From CAYONM01 sp964405325 (GTDB taxonomy: Bacteria; Planctomycetota; UBA11346): a stretch of 51,531 bases of DNA. The DNA lies in assembly GCA_964405325.1 (NCBI GenBank), contig CAYONM010000005.1:1-51531 (forward strand). The letters are read 5' to 3'. Position 1 is the stretch's first letter; each line of letters opens with the position of its first letter. The notes under the pieces were generated by a model. That model ran no database searches and was not told the origin of the DNA. It saw nothing but the letters and a program-made list of their open reading frames with translations. A program made the translations under genes and the position numbers. This document shows, in pieces, positions 44,493 to 51,531 of the stretch.

Positions 44493-45478
44493 GTCAAACC
44501 GCCCAAGTCGAAGCAGAATGCGAATTGTTCCAGGAGCGCATCAGCGCCCTACGCGCAGCCGTTGCACGCGTGATCGTCGGCCAGAAACACATCGTCGAAC
44601 AGGTCTTGATATGCGCCGTCTGTGGCGGCCATGTGTTGCTGGAGGGTCTGCCAGGTCTGGGCAAGACCGCGCTGGTCCATGCCGTGGCCAGCGCCTGCGA
44701 ATTGCGTTTCCGACGCATCCAGTTCACCCCGGACCTGCTGCCTGCCGACCTGCTGGGCTCAGAGATACTGGTGGACAAGGAAGGCGGTGGCCGGGGTTTC
44801 AGCTTCCAACCGGGCCCGGTTTTCTGCCAAGTCCTGCTGGCGGACGAGATCAACCGCGCCACGCCAAAAACCCAGTCAGCGCTGCTGGAATGCATGCAGG
44901 AGGGCACGGTCACCGTTGCCAACCAGACCCATCACCTGCCGCGGCCATTTTTTGTGCTCGCCACCCAGAACCCGGTGGAAATGGACGGCACCTTCCCCCT
45001 ACCGGAAGCGCAACTCGATCGTTTCTTCATGAAACTGCTGATCCACCAACCCGAACGCGCCGACTACGCCGCCATCCTCGACCGTACCACCGGCGTCGAA
45101 ACCCCACACATCGACCCGGTCTGTACCGGTCCGGAATTGGAGGAATTGGGTCGCATCCTGCGTGCAGTACCAATTGCCGACCCCATCCGCGACCACCTGA
45201 TTGAACTGGTCCGCGCCAGCCATCCAGAAAACCCCGAAGCGCCAGAGGCGGTGCGCCGCTATGTCCGCTACGGCGCCAGCCCTCGCGCCGCCCAGTCCTT
45301 GCTGTTGGCCAGCCGCGCCCGCGCCCTGCTGCAGGGCCGCGCCCACGTCGCCACCGAGGACCTGAATACCCTTGCTTACCCGGTGTTGCGTCACCGGATC
45401 ATCCTTGGATTCGAAGGCGAAGCCGAAGGCATAACCACCGACCATGTGGTGGATGCAATTGTCGACAAGGGACGATAG
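44489..45478 (+). CDS. MoxR-family AAA+ ATPase
   Basis: The 329-residue ATPase has Walker A EGLPGLGKTAL, Walker B LLADEINRA, and the MoxR sensor segment LATQNPVEMDGTFPLPEAQ followed by LDRF. MoxR proteins work with DUF58 and vWA proteins as chaperones that mature or assemble other complexes. It starts at GTG 44489, overlapping the upstream stop. A family C repeat begins 11 bases after its stop, followed by about 370 bases without a gene before the DUF58 gene. Confidence 0.95.
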   Translation: MSQTAQVEAECELFQERISALRAAVARVIVGQKHIVEQVLICAVCGGHVLLEGLPGLGKTALVHAVASACELRFRRIQFTPDLLPADLLGSEILVDKEGGGRGFSFQPGPVFCQVLLADEINRATPKTQSALLECMQEGTVTVANQTHHLPRPFFVLATQNPVEMDGTFPLPEAQLDRFFMKLLIHQPERADYAAILDRTTGVETPHIDPVCTGPELEELGRILRAVPIADPIRDHLIELVRASHPENPEAPEAVRRYVRYGASPRAAQSLLLASRARALLQGRAHVATEDLNTLAYPVLRHRIILGFEGEAEGITTDHVVDAIVDKGR

Positions 45479-45489
45479 ACCCCTCGATG

Positions 45490-45651
45490 TAAGGGTGCGG
45501 AAAGAAATAAACGTTACAGATCGCGCAGAGATTTTGTCGATCCTTCAAGGCGCGAAGAGTGAGCATATCGGGCATATGTGAGCGATAAGCAACGCAGAAG
45601 GGCGGCAAAAGATCAAGCGAAATGTAATGTTTATTTTTTGACGGGCCCTAA
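45490..45651. repeat. TA-flanked MITE-like repeat, family C, copy 3
   Basis: Nearly identical to 20058-20219 in sequence, length and orientation, from TAAGGGTGCGG to GGGCCCTAA. Terminal inverted repeats and the central CATAT and ATATG palindrome are kept. It lies between the moxR and DUF58 genes and may uncouple them by acting as a terminator-like structure. Confidence 0.88.
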
Positions 45652-45658
45652 GAGCAGA

Positions 45659-45679
45659 AAACCGGACGCCGCCCGGTTT
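45659..45679. repeat. Degenerate family B palindrome
   Basis: AAACCGGACGCCG (45659-45671) matches the family B left arm in 12 of 13 positions and is followed at once by CCCGGTTT, making a short AAACCGG and CCGGTTT hairpin directly after the family C copy. Confidence 0.5.
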
Positions 45680-45798
45680 GTAACCCAGAGACGCGAGACT
45701 GACGTCCCATGATCTGCCCCCAGTCGTCACCTTCTGCCATGATTAAATTTTTCGTAACTACTCAGGCCAGCATGAAGACTATTTTCATATCACCACCA

Positions 45799-45866
45799 AG
45801 AGACACCCAGGACACAAAGAAATGATAGCGAGAAATCTGATCCAGTCTCTGTGTTCTCGGTGCTCT
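45799..45866. repeat. Imperfect inverted repeat, purine/pyrimidine-biased arms
   Basis: Arms at 45799-45820 and 45846-45866 match as inverted repeats with one gap and a few mismatches, one arm reading TCTCTGTGTTCTCGGTG. Similar ACACAGAG-type palindromes are widespread in environmental bacteria. The rest of 45680-46020 shows no gene. Confidence 0.55.
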
Positions 45867-45909
45867 CTATAGAAAAAAACAGGTCTGAATATGCCTGATG
45901 CTTTCCTCA

Positions 45910-45943
45910 GAGGGGGCAGCGCCCTCTCTGAGGGACCCGTCAA
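45910..45943. repeat. Interspersed hairpin repeat, family A, copy 3
   Basis: GAGGGGGC (45910-45917) faces GCCCTCTC (45921-45928) with one G-U pair, followed by CTGAGGGACCCGTCAA, which matches the tail of copy 1 (41-56) in 14 of 16 positions. Confidence 0.65.
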
Positions 45944-46020
45944 GCCTGAGTCCTTACCATCTTTCTGATCCACCCATTTCCTGCACCTTCTGAAAAAATG
46001 GCTCGCTCAATGGACTCCGC

Positions 46021-46893
46021 ATGCCTGATATCGATCTGACCTCCCCGCAATTCCGCCGCCGCCTGGAGGGTCTGGTGCTGCTGGCCAAGCGGGTATTGGC
46101 CGGCAGCCTGCAAGCGCGACGGCCGACAGCCCAGCGTGGTGCTGGGATCGTGTTTGCCGAACACGCCGAATATCATCCTGGCGACGACCACCGTGCCATC
46201 GACTGGCGGGTACTGGCGCGTCGCGAAGAATTGGTGGTCCGCCTGTTCGAGCGGGACGAGGAAGCCAGTCTGTACTTGCTATTGGATACCTCCATATCGA
46301 TGCGGCACAAAGCCCTGCTGTCGCGGCAACTCGCCGCAGCCTTGGGCTATCTGGCCCTGGCCGGTCTGGACCGGGTGCATTGCTACGCCTTCTCCCAGCG
46401 CATCGATTCCGGCTTCGGTCCGGCGCATGGCCGTGGTCGGGCCCCGGCCTTGCTGCATTTTCTGATGAACGAAGGCGAACACGCCGGCAGCCCGGATTTT
46501 GCTGGCGTGGTGCGCGCCTTCCAAGCACGCAAACCGAAGCGTGGCATTGTCGTGGTGATCAGCGATTTTTTCTGGTCCGAGGGCTTCGCTGCGGGCCTGC
46601 GTCTGCTACGCGCCACCGGACACGACACCTTTGTCATGCAAGTGCTGGCCGAGTCGGATCAACACATCGATCAGCGCGGCGATGTGGAACTGCACTGCGT
46701 CGAAAGCGGCCTGCGCCGCATCATCACCATCGACCCCAGCGCTGCCGCCCGTTACCAGCAATTGCTTTCGGACTGGAATCGCGATCTGGAACAGCTCTGC
46801 GCCGAACAAGGCATCGGCCATCTGCGCTGTGACACCACCCAGTCCTTTGACCAGATCATCCAAAGCCTGATCGAACGAGGTGGCCTGGTCTGA
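46021..46893 (+). CDS. DUF58 (vWA-like) protein of the MoxR locus
   Basis: The 290-residue protein has the DUF58 core YHPGDDHRAIDWRVLARREE and a vWA-like site LLLDTSISM. It begins at ATG 46021 with only a weak ribosome-binding site. In MoxR systems this protein is the usual partner of the ATPase and of the vWA membrane proteins that follow. It belongs to the same DUF58 family as the product of 27425-28336. Confidence 0.9.
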   Translation: MPDIDLTSPQFRRRLEGLVLLAKRVLAGSLQARRPTAQRGAGIVFAEHAEYHPGDDHRAIDWRVLARREELVVRLFERDEEASLYLLLDTSISMRHKALLSRQLAAALGYLALAGLDRVHCYAFSQRIDSGFGPAHGRGRAPALLHFLMNEGEHAGSPDFAGVVRAFQARKPKRGIVVVISDFFWSEGFAAGLRLLRATGHDTFVMQVLAESDQHIDQRGDVELHCVESGLRRIITIDPSAAARYQQLLSDWNRDLEQLCAEQGIGHLRCDTTQSFDQIIQSLIERGGLV

Positions 46894-46937
46894 TTTCTTC
46901 TAAACGTCGTCTCACTTCAATACAGAGGACAGCGATT

Positions 46938-47042
46938 GTGTATCTGAGCATCGATCCATGGCCCCGTTCAATGGGCAGCAATGCGGCGCCTTCAATTGGC
47001 ACCTCGGCCCTCTCCGTATTCAATCCCCTGCGAACATTCTGA
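46938..47042 (+). CDS. Possible 34-residue small protein
   Basis: A GTG at 46938, with AGAGGA eight bases upstream, opens a 34-codon frame (VYLSIDPWPRSMGSN and onward) ending nine bases before the vWA gene. It could be a leader peptide or chance. Confidence 0.25.
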   Translation: MYLSIDPWPRSMGSNAAPSIGTSALSVFNPLRTF

Positions 47043-47051
47043 AAACCAACC

Positions 47052-48950
47052 ATGACCTTCCTCTTCCCCACCATACTCTGGGGCTTTGCCGCCCTGCCCA
47101 TCCTGGCCCTGTTCTATCTGCTGAAAATCAAACCACGGCAGCAGGACACTGGCGCTTTCTTCCTTTGGCAGGCCCTGATGCAAGAACGCCAGGCGCGCGC
47201 CTGGTGGCAGCGTCTGCGCGAATTGATCGGTCTGCTGCTGTTGCTGCTGGCCCTGAGCCTGCTGCTATTCGGTGGCGCTGGACCGCACTGGCAGCAGGAC
47301 GATGGCCGCGATCTCCTCCTGATTCTCGACAGCTCCGCCAGCATGGCGAGCGACGCCGGTTCTGGCAGCCGCCTGGATCAGGCCAAACAACAAGCCCGCG
47401 CCCTGCTGGCGCATCTCCCCGCCGGAAGACGCGCCGCCATTGCCGCTTGGGACCAGAATCTGCGGCAGGAATTGGCCCTGGGCACCGATCGAGAACGCTG
47501 GCATCAGGCTTTGAACCGTATCCACGCCCGACCGCTGCCAGCCCAGGTCCGCGCCTTGGCGGACCTACCGAGCATGCAGCAACAACTGCGTATCGTCCTG
47601 CTCTCCGATGGTCAATTTGCCGATGCCTTGCCGGCAGACTTGGATCTGGTCACCATTCCCGCGAATGGCGACAACCAGGCTATCGTTACCGCCGACCTAC
47701 GTCGGCTGCCGAACAACGACCTGCAACTCTTCGTCAAACTGGCCGGAACTGATTCCGAAGCGGTGCAGCGGGACCTGTTTCTGGAGCGAATCGATGGTGA
47801 CCAGACTGAGGTGCTGCGCATCATTCCCTGTTCATTTCCGGAGGTCAGCGCACAGCCCCTCAGCAGCCTACTGACCGATGGCGCCAGCGGCCGCTACCGC
47901 CTTCGCCTCAGTGGCAGTGACACCCTGGCCTGGGATGACGTGGCGTATCTCTCGGTACCACCAACAGATCCAATCCGGGTCCTGGTCCGCGCCGAACCGG
48001 CCTGGTTCGGCAAACAGGCGGTCCGCGCCCTGGGCAGTCAGCAACATTTGATGCAGCTGGTGGATCGGGCTCCCGAGCTGACTCTCGGCATCGGCGTGGG
48101 TGCCGATCAATCACCAGCACAATTGCTGTTCGCCCCCGCCGGCGATGGCCCCTGGCTGGAGCTGGCAGATCCACTCCCCAACCCGATCGCCGGCCGCGCC
48201 GCCGAAGGCCATCCCCTATTCCAACACAGCGACCCGCTGCTGCTGCCCACCGCCGGCGCACAACGCCTGCGTGCCCCCGACCAGGCCACGGTCTTGCTGT
48301 GGGAGCAAGGTGGCACCCCATTGGTCTACGTCCATCGCGACGGCGAACATGACAGCCTGGTTGTCAATACCGATCCACGCCTCGATGGCTACCTCAGTCC
48401 CCAGTTCCCGGTACTGGTCCACAACGCCGCACGTTATCTGTGCGCACGCCCACCGGCACCACCCGCCGCCATAGCCAGCGGTCAGCCCTTACCCTTGCCA
48501 AAGCAAACAAACCGGGCGCCGTCCGGAACCCACGGGTTCAATCGTATCGGTCGGCGCCCGGTTTTCGGCTCTTACGTCGAGGGGCAAGCCCCTCTGACCC
48601 CAGAACCTCACGCCGGAAACAACTTTGTTTTAAAGAAGAAGTTCCGGCGTGAGATTCTGGACAGCAGTCAGCTGTACCATCCCACAGGCCAAGTGGAAAC
48701 GCTACAGGCGGATCGACGCGTGCTGGCTGACCACTTGGGCTGGTACCGCTGGCAGCAAGCCGACCGACACGTGAATATGGCAGTCAACCTGTTCAGCCCA
48801 GTGGACAGCCAACAGTCCCGCAGCCATCAGCAGGCGGACACGATCAACACGCTGCCCCAAGGCTGGCCACCGGCTATTTGGTTCTTGTTGACAGCCTTAT
48901 TGCTCTTGGTGACCGAATCGCTGCTGTATATCCGGAGGTTGGTGGCATGA
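47052..48950 (+). CDS. BatA-like vWA membrane protein with in-frame palindrome insertion
   Basis: The 632-residue protein has an N-terminal BatA-type membrane segment (MTFLFPTILWGFAALPILAL), a second hydrophobic segment at about 58-74, and a vWA domain with the metal site D93-S-S-A-S97. A C-terminal hydrophobic helix (about 610-625) ends it. Residues about 486-536 are encoded by three tandem palindromes (48509-48660), and the frame stays open through them, adding the odd segment GFNRIGRRPVFGSYVEGQAP. Conserved-looking sequence resumes at LYHPTGQVETLQ. It may be tolerated because it falls in a linker near the C-terminus. Its stop overlaps the next start (ATGA). Confidence 0.85.
   Translation: MTFLFPTILWGFAALPILALFYLLKIKPRQQDTGAFFLWQALMQERQARAWWQRLRELIGLLLLLLALSLLLFGGAGPHWQQDDGRDLLLILDSSASMASDAGSGSRLDQAKQQARALLAHLPAGRRAAIAAWDQNLRQELALGTDRERWHQALNRIHARPLPAQVRALADLPSMQQQLRIVLLSDGQFADALPADLDLVTIPANGDNQAIVTADLRRLPNNDLQLFVKLAGTDSEAVQRDLFLERIDGDQTEVLRIIPCSFPEVSAQPLSSLLTDGASGRYRLRLSGSDTLAWDDVAYLSVPPTDPIRVLVRAEPAWFGKQAVRALGSQQHLMQLVDRAPELTLGIGVGADQSPAQLLFAPAGDGPWLELADPLPNPIAGRAAEGHPLFQHSDPLLLPTAGAQRLRAPDQATVLLWEQGGTPLVYVHRDGEHDSLVVNTDPRLDGYLSPQFPVLVHNAARYLCARPPAPPAAIASGQPLPLPKQTNRAPSGTHGFNRIGRRPVFGSYVEGQAPLTPEPHAGNNFVLKKKFRREILDSSQLYHPTGQVETLQADRRVLADHLGWYRWQQADRHVNMAVNLFSPVDSQQSRSHQQADTINTLPQGWPPAIWFLLTALLLLVTESLLYIRRLVA
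48509..48660. repeat. Three tandem palindromes inserted in a coding sequence (family B copy 2 plus a long hairpin)
   Basis: First, AAACCGGGCGCCG (48509-48521) and CGGCGCCCGGTTT (48552-48564) form a perfect 13-bp stem, with a GAACCC and GGGTTC mini-stem inside. Second, GAGGGGC (48579-48585) and GCCCCTC (48588-48594) form a 7-bp hairpin. Third, CAGAACCTCACGCCGGAA (48601-48618) pairs with TTCCGGCGTGAGATTCTG (48642-48659) with one mismatch around a 23-nt loop. Positions 48516-48594 match 11645-11724. Confidence 0.85.
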
Positions 48951-51430
48951 CCCTGTTGGCACCCGACTGGTTGTGGTTGCTCATCCTGCTGCCACCCGTG
49001 CTTCTACTGCAATGGCGTTGGCATCTGGTAGACCGACCACGTGGCCGCTACGCCCTGGCCGCGTGCTGCCGTCTGCTGGCCATCGCTGCCATCGCCCTGG
49101 CCCTGGCGCGTCCGGTGTGGCGCCTGCCCAACAACCAGCTCTTCAGTATCCATCTGTTGGATGTCTCTGGCTCGGTGGATTTGGACCACATCTCCAATCG
49201 CGTCACTGAACTCCAGCAACAAGCATCCGATGCCGTCTTCCTCCTGGGTGACGGCGCGCGACCGATCACGCTGAATGACATCGAATCGGTCATCGAGCCA
49301 TGGCGAAGCCAACAGGGTCCAGCCGATTTCCGACATGCCACTCGCCTTGGTGCCGCCCTGAGCACGGTCCGCTTGGCTTTTCCGGCCGATGCCCGTAAAC
49401 GCTTGGTGGTCCACTCCGATGGTATCGCCACCAATCCGGACTGGCCGGAGCAATTGCAGCGCCTGCAGGCGGAAGGCATCCTGGTCCAACGCGCCAGCGT
49501 GCCAGGTCTGCAGCATGCCGAAGCGGCCGTCTTGAAGTTGCAAGCCAACCAGCGCCACGCCCACGCTGGCGACATCCTGCGGCTGCGCGCCCAGCTGATC
49601 AGCAGCGTCGATCAAACCGTCCAACTGCGCATTCTCGCCGGTGGCGTCCTGCTGCAAAGCCAAGCGGTAGCGTTACAGGCTGATCGCAACCAATGGTGCC
49701 AAGTCGATGTTCCGGTCGCCGAATCCGGTCGAATCCGCTACACCGCCGAAATCCAGGCCGTCGGCGACCGCTATCCGGTCAACAATCAGGCCGCGTGTTC
49801 GGTTCGCGTCATCGGCCGGCTGCGCGTGCTGGCACTACACAGCAACCCACGTCGCCTGCGCAGCTGGCGACGCGCCCTCGACCAGCAGGGTGTCGACATC
49901 GACATACGTGGCGAACAGGGCCTGCCGGAAACCCTGTCCGGCCTCTTGGCTTTCGACGCCATCGTTCTGGCGGACGTCCCTGCCACCGCTTTCAGCGCCA
50001 CTCAGCTGCAATTACTGCGGCGCTATGTTGAAGACTGCGGCGGCGGCCTGGCCATGTTCGGATCGGAAAACAGTTTCGGCCTGGGTGGCTATTATCGCTC
50101 GCCCGTCGAAGCCGTGCTGCCCCTGCGCAGCCGCTACGAAAAACAACAAGAAGAGCCCAGTCTCGGGCTGGTGCTGATCATCGATAAATCCGGTAGCATG
50201 CAGGGCGCCCCTATCGCCCTGGCGCGGGAGGCCTCCATCGCGGCCGTGGAATTGCTGGGCATCCGCGACAGCGCCGGCGTGGTGGCCTTCGATGGCCAGC
50301 CCTGGCTGGTGTCGCGCCTGCGCAGCATGGCCGAACGCGATCTGGTGATCCAGGCCATTGGCGGCCTGCAGGCCAACGGCGGCACCAATCTGGCCCCAGC
50401 CATGGAACAGGCCCTGCTGATGCTGGACACCGCCATGTGCCGTTTGAAGCATGTCCTCATCTTATCTGATGGCCAAAGTCAAGGGGGCAACCACGAGGGC
50501 CTGGCCCAGGCCATGGTCGATGCCGGCATCACCGTGAGTACGGTCGCCCTGGGCCAGGGCGCCGACGCCGCGCTGATGGCGCGCCTGGCCGCCATTGGCG
50601 GTGGTCGCAGCTACCAGACCATCGACCCTGCTGATATGCCACGCATATTCACCAAGGAGACCATGACCGCAGCGCGATCGGCGATCCGCGAGGACCTGAT
50701 CGATGTTTTACCGGTGGAAAATCACCCCATGCTGCGCGGCCTCCACACCGCCGCCCTACCGCCGCTGTTCGGGTACGTCATGACCCGCGCCCGTCCCACC
50801 GCCAACGTGCTGTTGGCCACCGACAGTGGTGATCCGCTGCTGGCCATCGGTCGTTTCGGCCTGGGCACCGGCCTGGCGTTTACCAGCGATGTCGGTGCTG
50901 CCTGGGCCGGCGAATGGCAGGCCTGGGACGGCTTCGGCCGTTTCTGGTCCCAGGTTTTGCGCGCCATCGTCCGCGAGCAGCGTGACCCTGGTCTACATCT
51001 CGTTAACCATGTTGACACAACGAACAATCGTTGGTTGGGTCGCATCGATCGGGTCGACCTGAATAGCATGCCAATAGACGGCATCCCCTGGCAAGCCCAT
51101 CTGCTGCATGCTAACCGCAGCACCGAGATCGACGTGCAGCAAACCGGACCGGGTCGGTACCGCTTTGCCGGCGACCTTCCCCCCGACCAGGACGCCACGC
51201 TCCGATTGATGGATCCCGATAGCGGCAGCATTCGCCTGTTACACCACGACGCCGACTATCCCGCCGAATATCGCCTGCGCCGCAAGCCGGACGCCACCTG
51301 GCAGGGGCTCCCGGACTGGCAGGACCCGGTCGACCTCCCTGCCGCGAGCCGCAGCCGCGAACTGAGCCCCCTGGCCGCCCTGGCCGCAGTCTGTTTTGCC
51401 CTGTTGGGGATTTTATTCAGACGGATATGA
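48947..51430 (+). CDS. Large vWA-domain membrane protein
   Basis: The 827-residue protein starts at ATG 48947, overlapping the upstream stop. N-terminal transmembrane segments (WLWLLILLPPVLLLQW and a second at about 42-58) precede an extracytoplasmic region. This holds a glutamine-amidotransferase-like segment (LRRYVEDCGGGLAMFGSENS) and a vWA domain with the intact metal site D413-K-S-G-S (IIDKSGSM). A C-terminal helix anchors it again. Such proteins are the receptor or effector side of MoxR/Bat-like systems. It ends the operon in this window. Confidence 0.88.
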   Translation: MTLLAPDWLWLLILLPPVLLLQWRWHLVDRPRGRYALAACCRLLAIAAIALALARPVWRLPNNQLFSIHLLDVSGSVDLDHISNRVTELQQQASDAVFLLGDGARPITLNDIESVIEPWRSQQGPADFRHATRLGAALSTVRLAFPADARKRLVVHSDGIATNPDWPEQLQRLQAEGILVQRASVPGLQHAEAAVLKLQANQRHAHAGDILRLRAQLISSVDQTVQLRILAGGVLLQSQAVALQADRNQWCQVDVPVAESGRIRYTAEIQAVGDRYPVNNQAACSVRVIGRLRVLALHSNPRRLRSWRRALDQQGVDIDIRGEQGLPETLSGLLAFDAIVLADVPATAFSATQLQLLRRYVEDCGGGLAMFGSENSFGLGGYYRSPVEAVLPLRSRYEKQQEEPSLGLVLIIDKSGSMQGAPIALAREASIAAVELLGIRDSAGVVAFDGQPWLVSRLRSMAERDLVIQAIGGLQANGGTNLAPAMEQALLMLDTAMCRLKHVLILSDGQSQGGNHEGLAQAMVDAGITVSTVALGQGADAALMARLAAIGGGRSYQTIDPADMPRIFTKETMTAARSAIREDLIDVLPVENHPMLRGLHTAALPPLFGYVMTRARPTANVLLATDSGDPLLAIGRFGLGTGLAFTSDVGAAWAGEWQAWDGFGRFWSQVLRAIVREQRDPGLHLVNHVDTTNNRWLGRIDRVDLNSMPIDGIPWQAHLLHANRSTEIDVQQTGPGRYRFAGDLPPDQDATLRLMDPDSGSIRLLHHDADYPAEYRLRRKPDATWQGLPDWQDPVDLPAASRSRELSPLAALAAVCFALLGILFRRI

Positions 51431-51455
51431 CCTGCACCGGCCATTACCCACAACA

Positions 51456-51530
51456 GTGCTTCCCGTTTTGCTGAACGGCTGCGCAGCCTTGGCCGAAGCA
51501 AGTTCTAGCGTTCATCAAAACGGGACACAC
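51456..51530. repeat. Imperfect inverted repeat after the last gene
   Basis: Arms at 51456-51477 and 51509-51530 match in 19 of 22 positions, with the core TCCCGTTTTG (51461-51470) and CAAAACGGGA (51516-51525). It may be a terminator-like hairpin or the end of a mobile element that continues beyond the window. Confidence 0.55.
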
Positions 51531-51531
51531 T

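Noticed and set aside
45399..45608. Short frames inside the family C repeats (also at 18531 and 20057)
   Set aside because: They arise from the repeat sequence itself in each copy and differ in extent; no ribosome-binding site is present.
1..51531. CRISPR array, tRNA or rRNA genes
   Set aside because: No regularly spaced short direct repeats, cloverleaf-like sequences or rRNA signatures were seen.

Overview
The window is a GC-rich bacterial chromosome segment with tightly packed genes and many interspersed palindromic repeats. Its content points to the PVC side of the tree (Lentisphaerota, Planctomycetota or a relative). The clues are two secreted fusions of a hydrazine-synthase-alpha-like propeller, two CXXCH haem motifs and a SUMF1 fold, each next to AraC regulators; a membrane Ser/Thr kinase carrying a SUMF1 domain; a 2,720-residue TPR protein beside MoxR; and abundant DUF58 and vWA proteins. 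This placement is an inference from family knowledge, since no rRNA gene or other phylogenetic marker was seen.

Region 1 (1-11.7 kb) holds two paralogous loci. Locus 1 is an AraC regulator divergent from the HzsA-like/SUMF1 protein, followed by a double beta-propeller protein. Locus 2 is an AraC regulator divergent from a second HzsA-like/SUMF1 protein. A third, frameshifted AraC gene lies between them. Locus 2 ends in what looks like the first codons of a lost partner gene, cut by an interspersed palindrome.

Region 2 (11.7-21.6 kb) is housekeeping metabolism. It contains metE with divergent metR, then nrdDG (anaerobic ribonucleotide reductase and its activase). A probable NrdR-box pair and a clear cobalamin riboswitch precede nrdD. 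A lone dihydrolipoamide dehydrogenase gene and a hexokinase-like gene follow. A TA-flanked, MITE-like repeat of about 160 bp lies on both sides of lpd. Its end bases supply the stop codons of nrdG, lpd and the hexokinase-like gene. A third copy lies near 45.5 kb.

Region 3 (21.6-28.4 kb, minus strand) carries a DUF58 protein, a mannose-1-phosphate guanylyltransferase, a small outer-membrane-barrel-like protein and the kinase-SUMF1 fusion.

Region 4 (28.6-34.6 kb, plus strand) is an eight-gene, almost fully overlapping operon. It encodes an ABC permease and ATPase of the molybdate/tungstate type, two different substrate-binding proteins, a Cys-based phosphatase-like protein, a 67-residue membrane peptide, a TPR/membrane protein and a radical SAM/SPASM enzyme. 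I do not recognise this combination as a described system, and it is the strongest candidate for novelty here.

Region 5 (34.8-51.4 kb, plus strand) is an expanded MoxR/vWA chaperone-type locus: the giant TPR protein, a membrane/coiled-coil protein, MoxR, DUF58 and two large vWA membrane proteins. One vWA gene carries three tandem palindromes inserted within its open reading frame, and one of these palindromes recurs in intergenic DNA at 11.6 kb.
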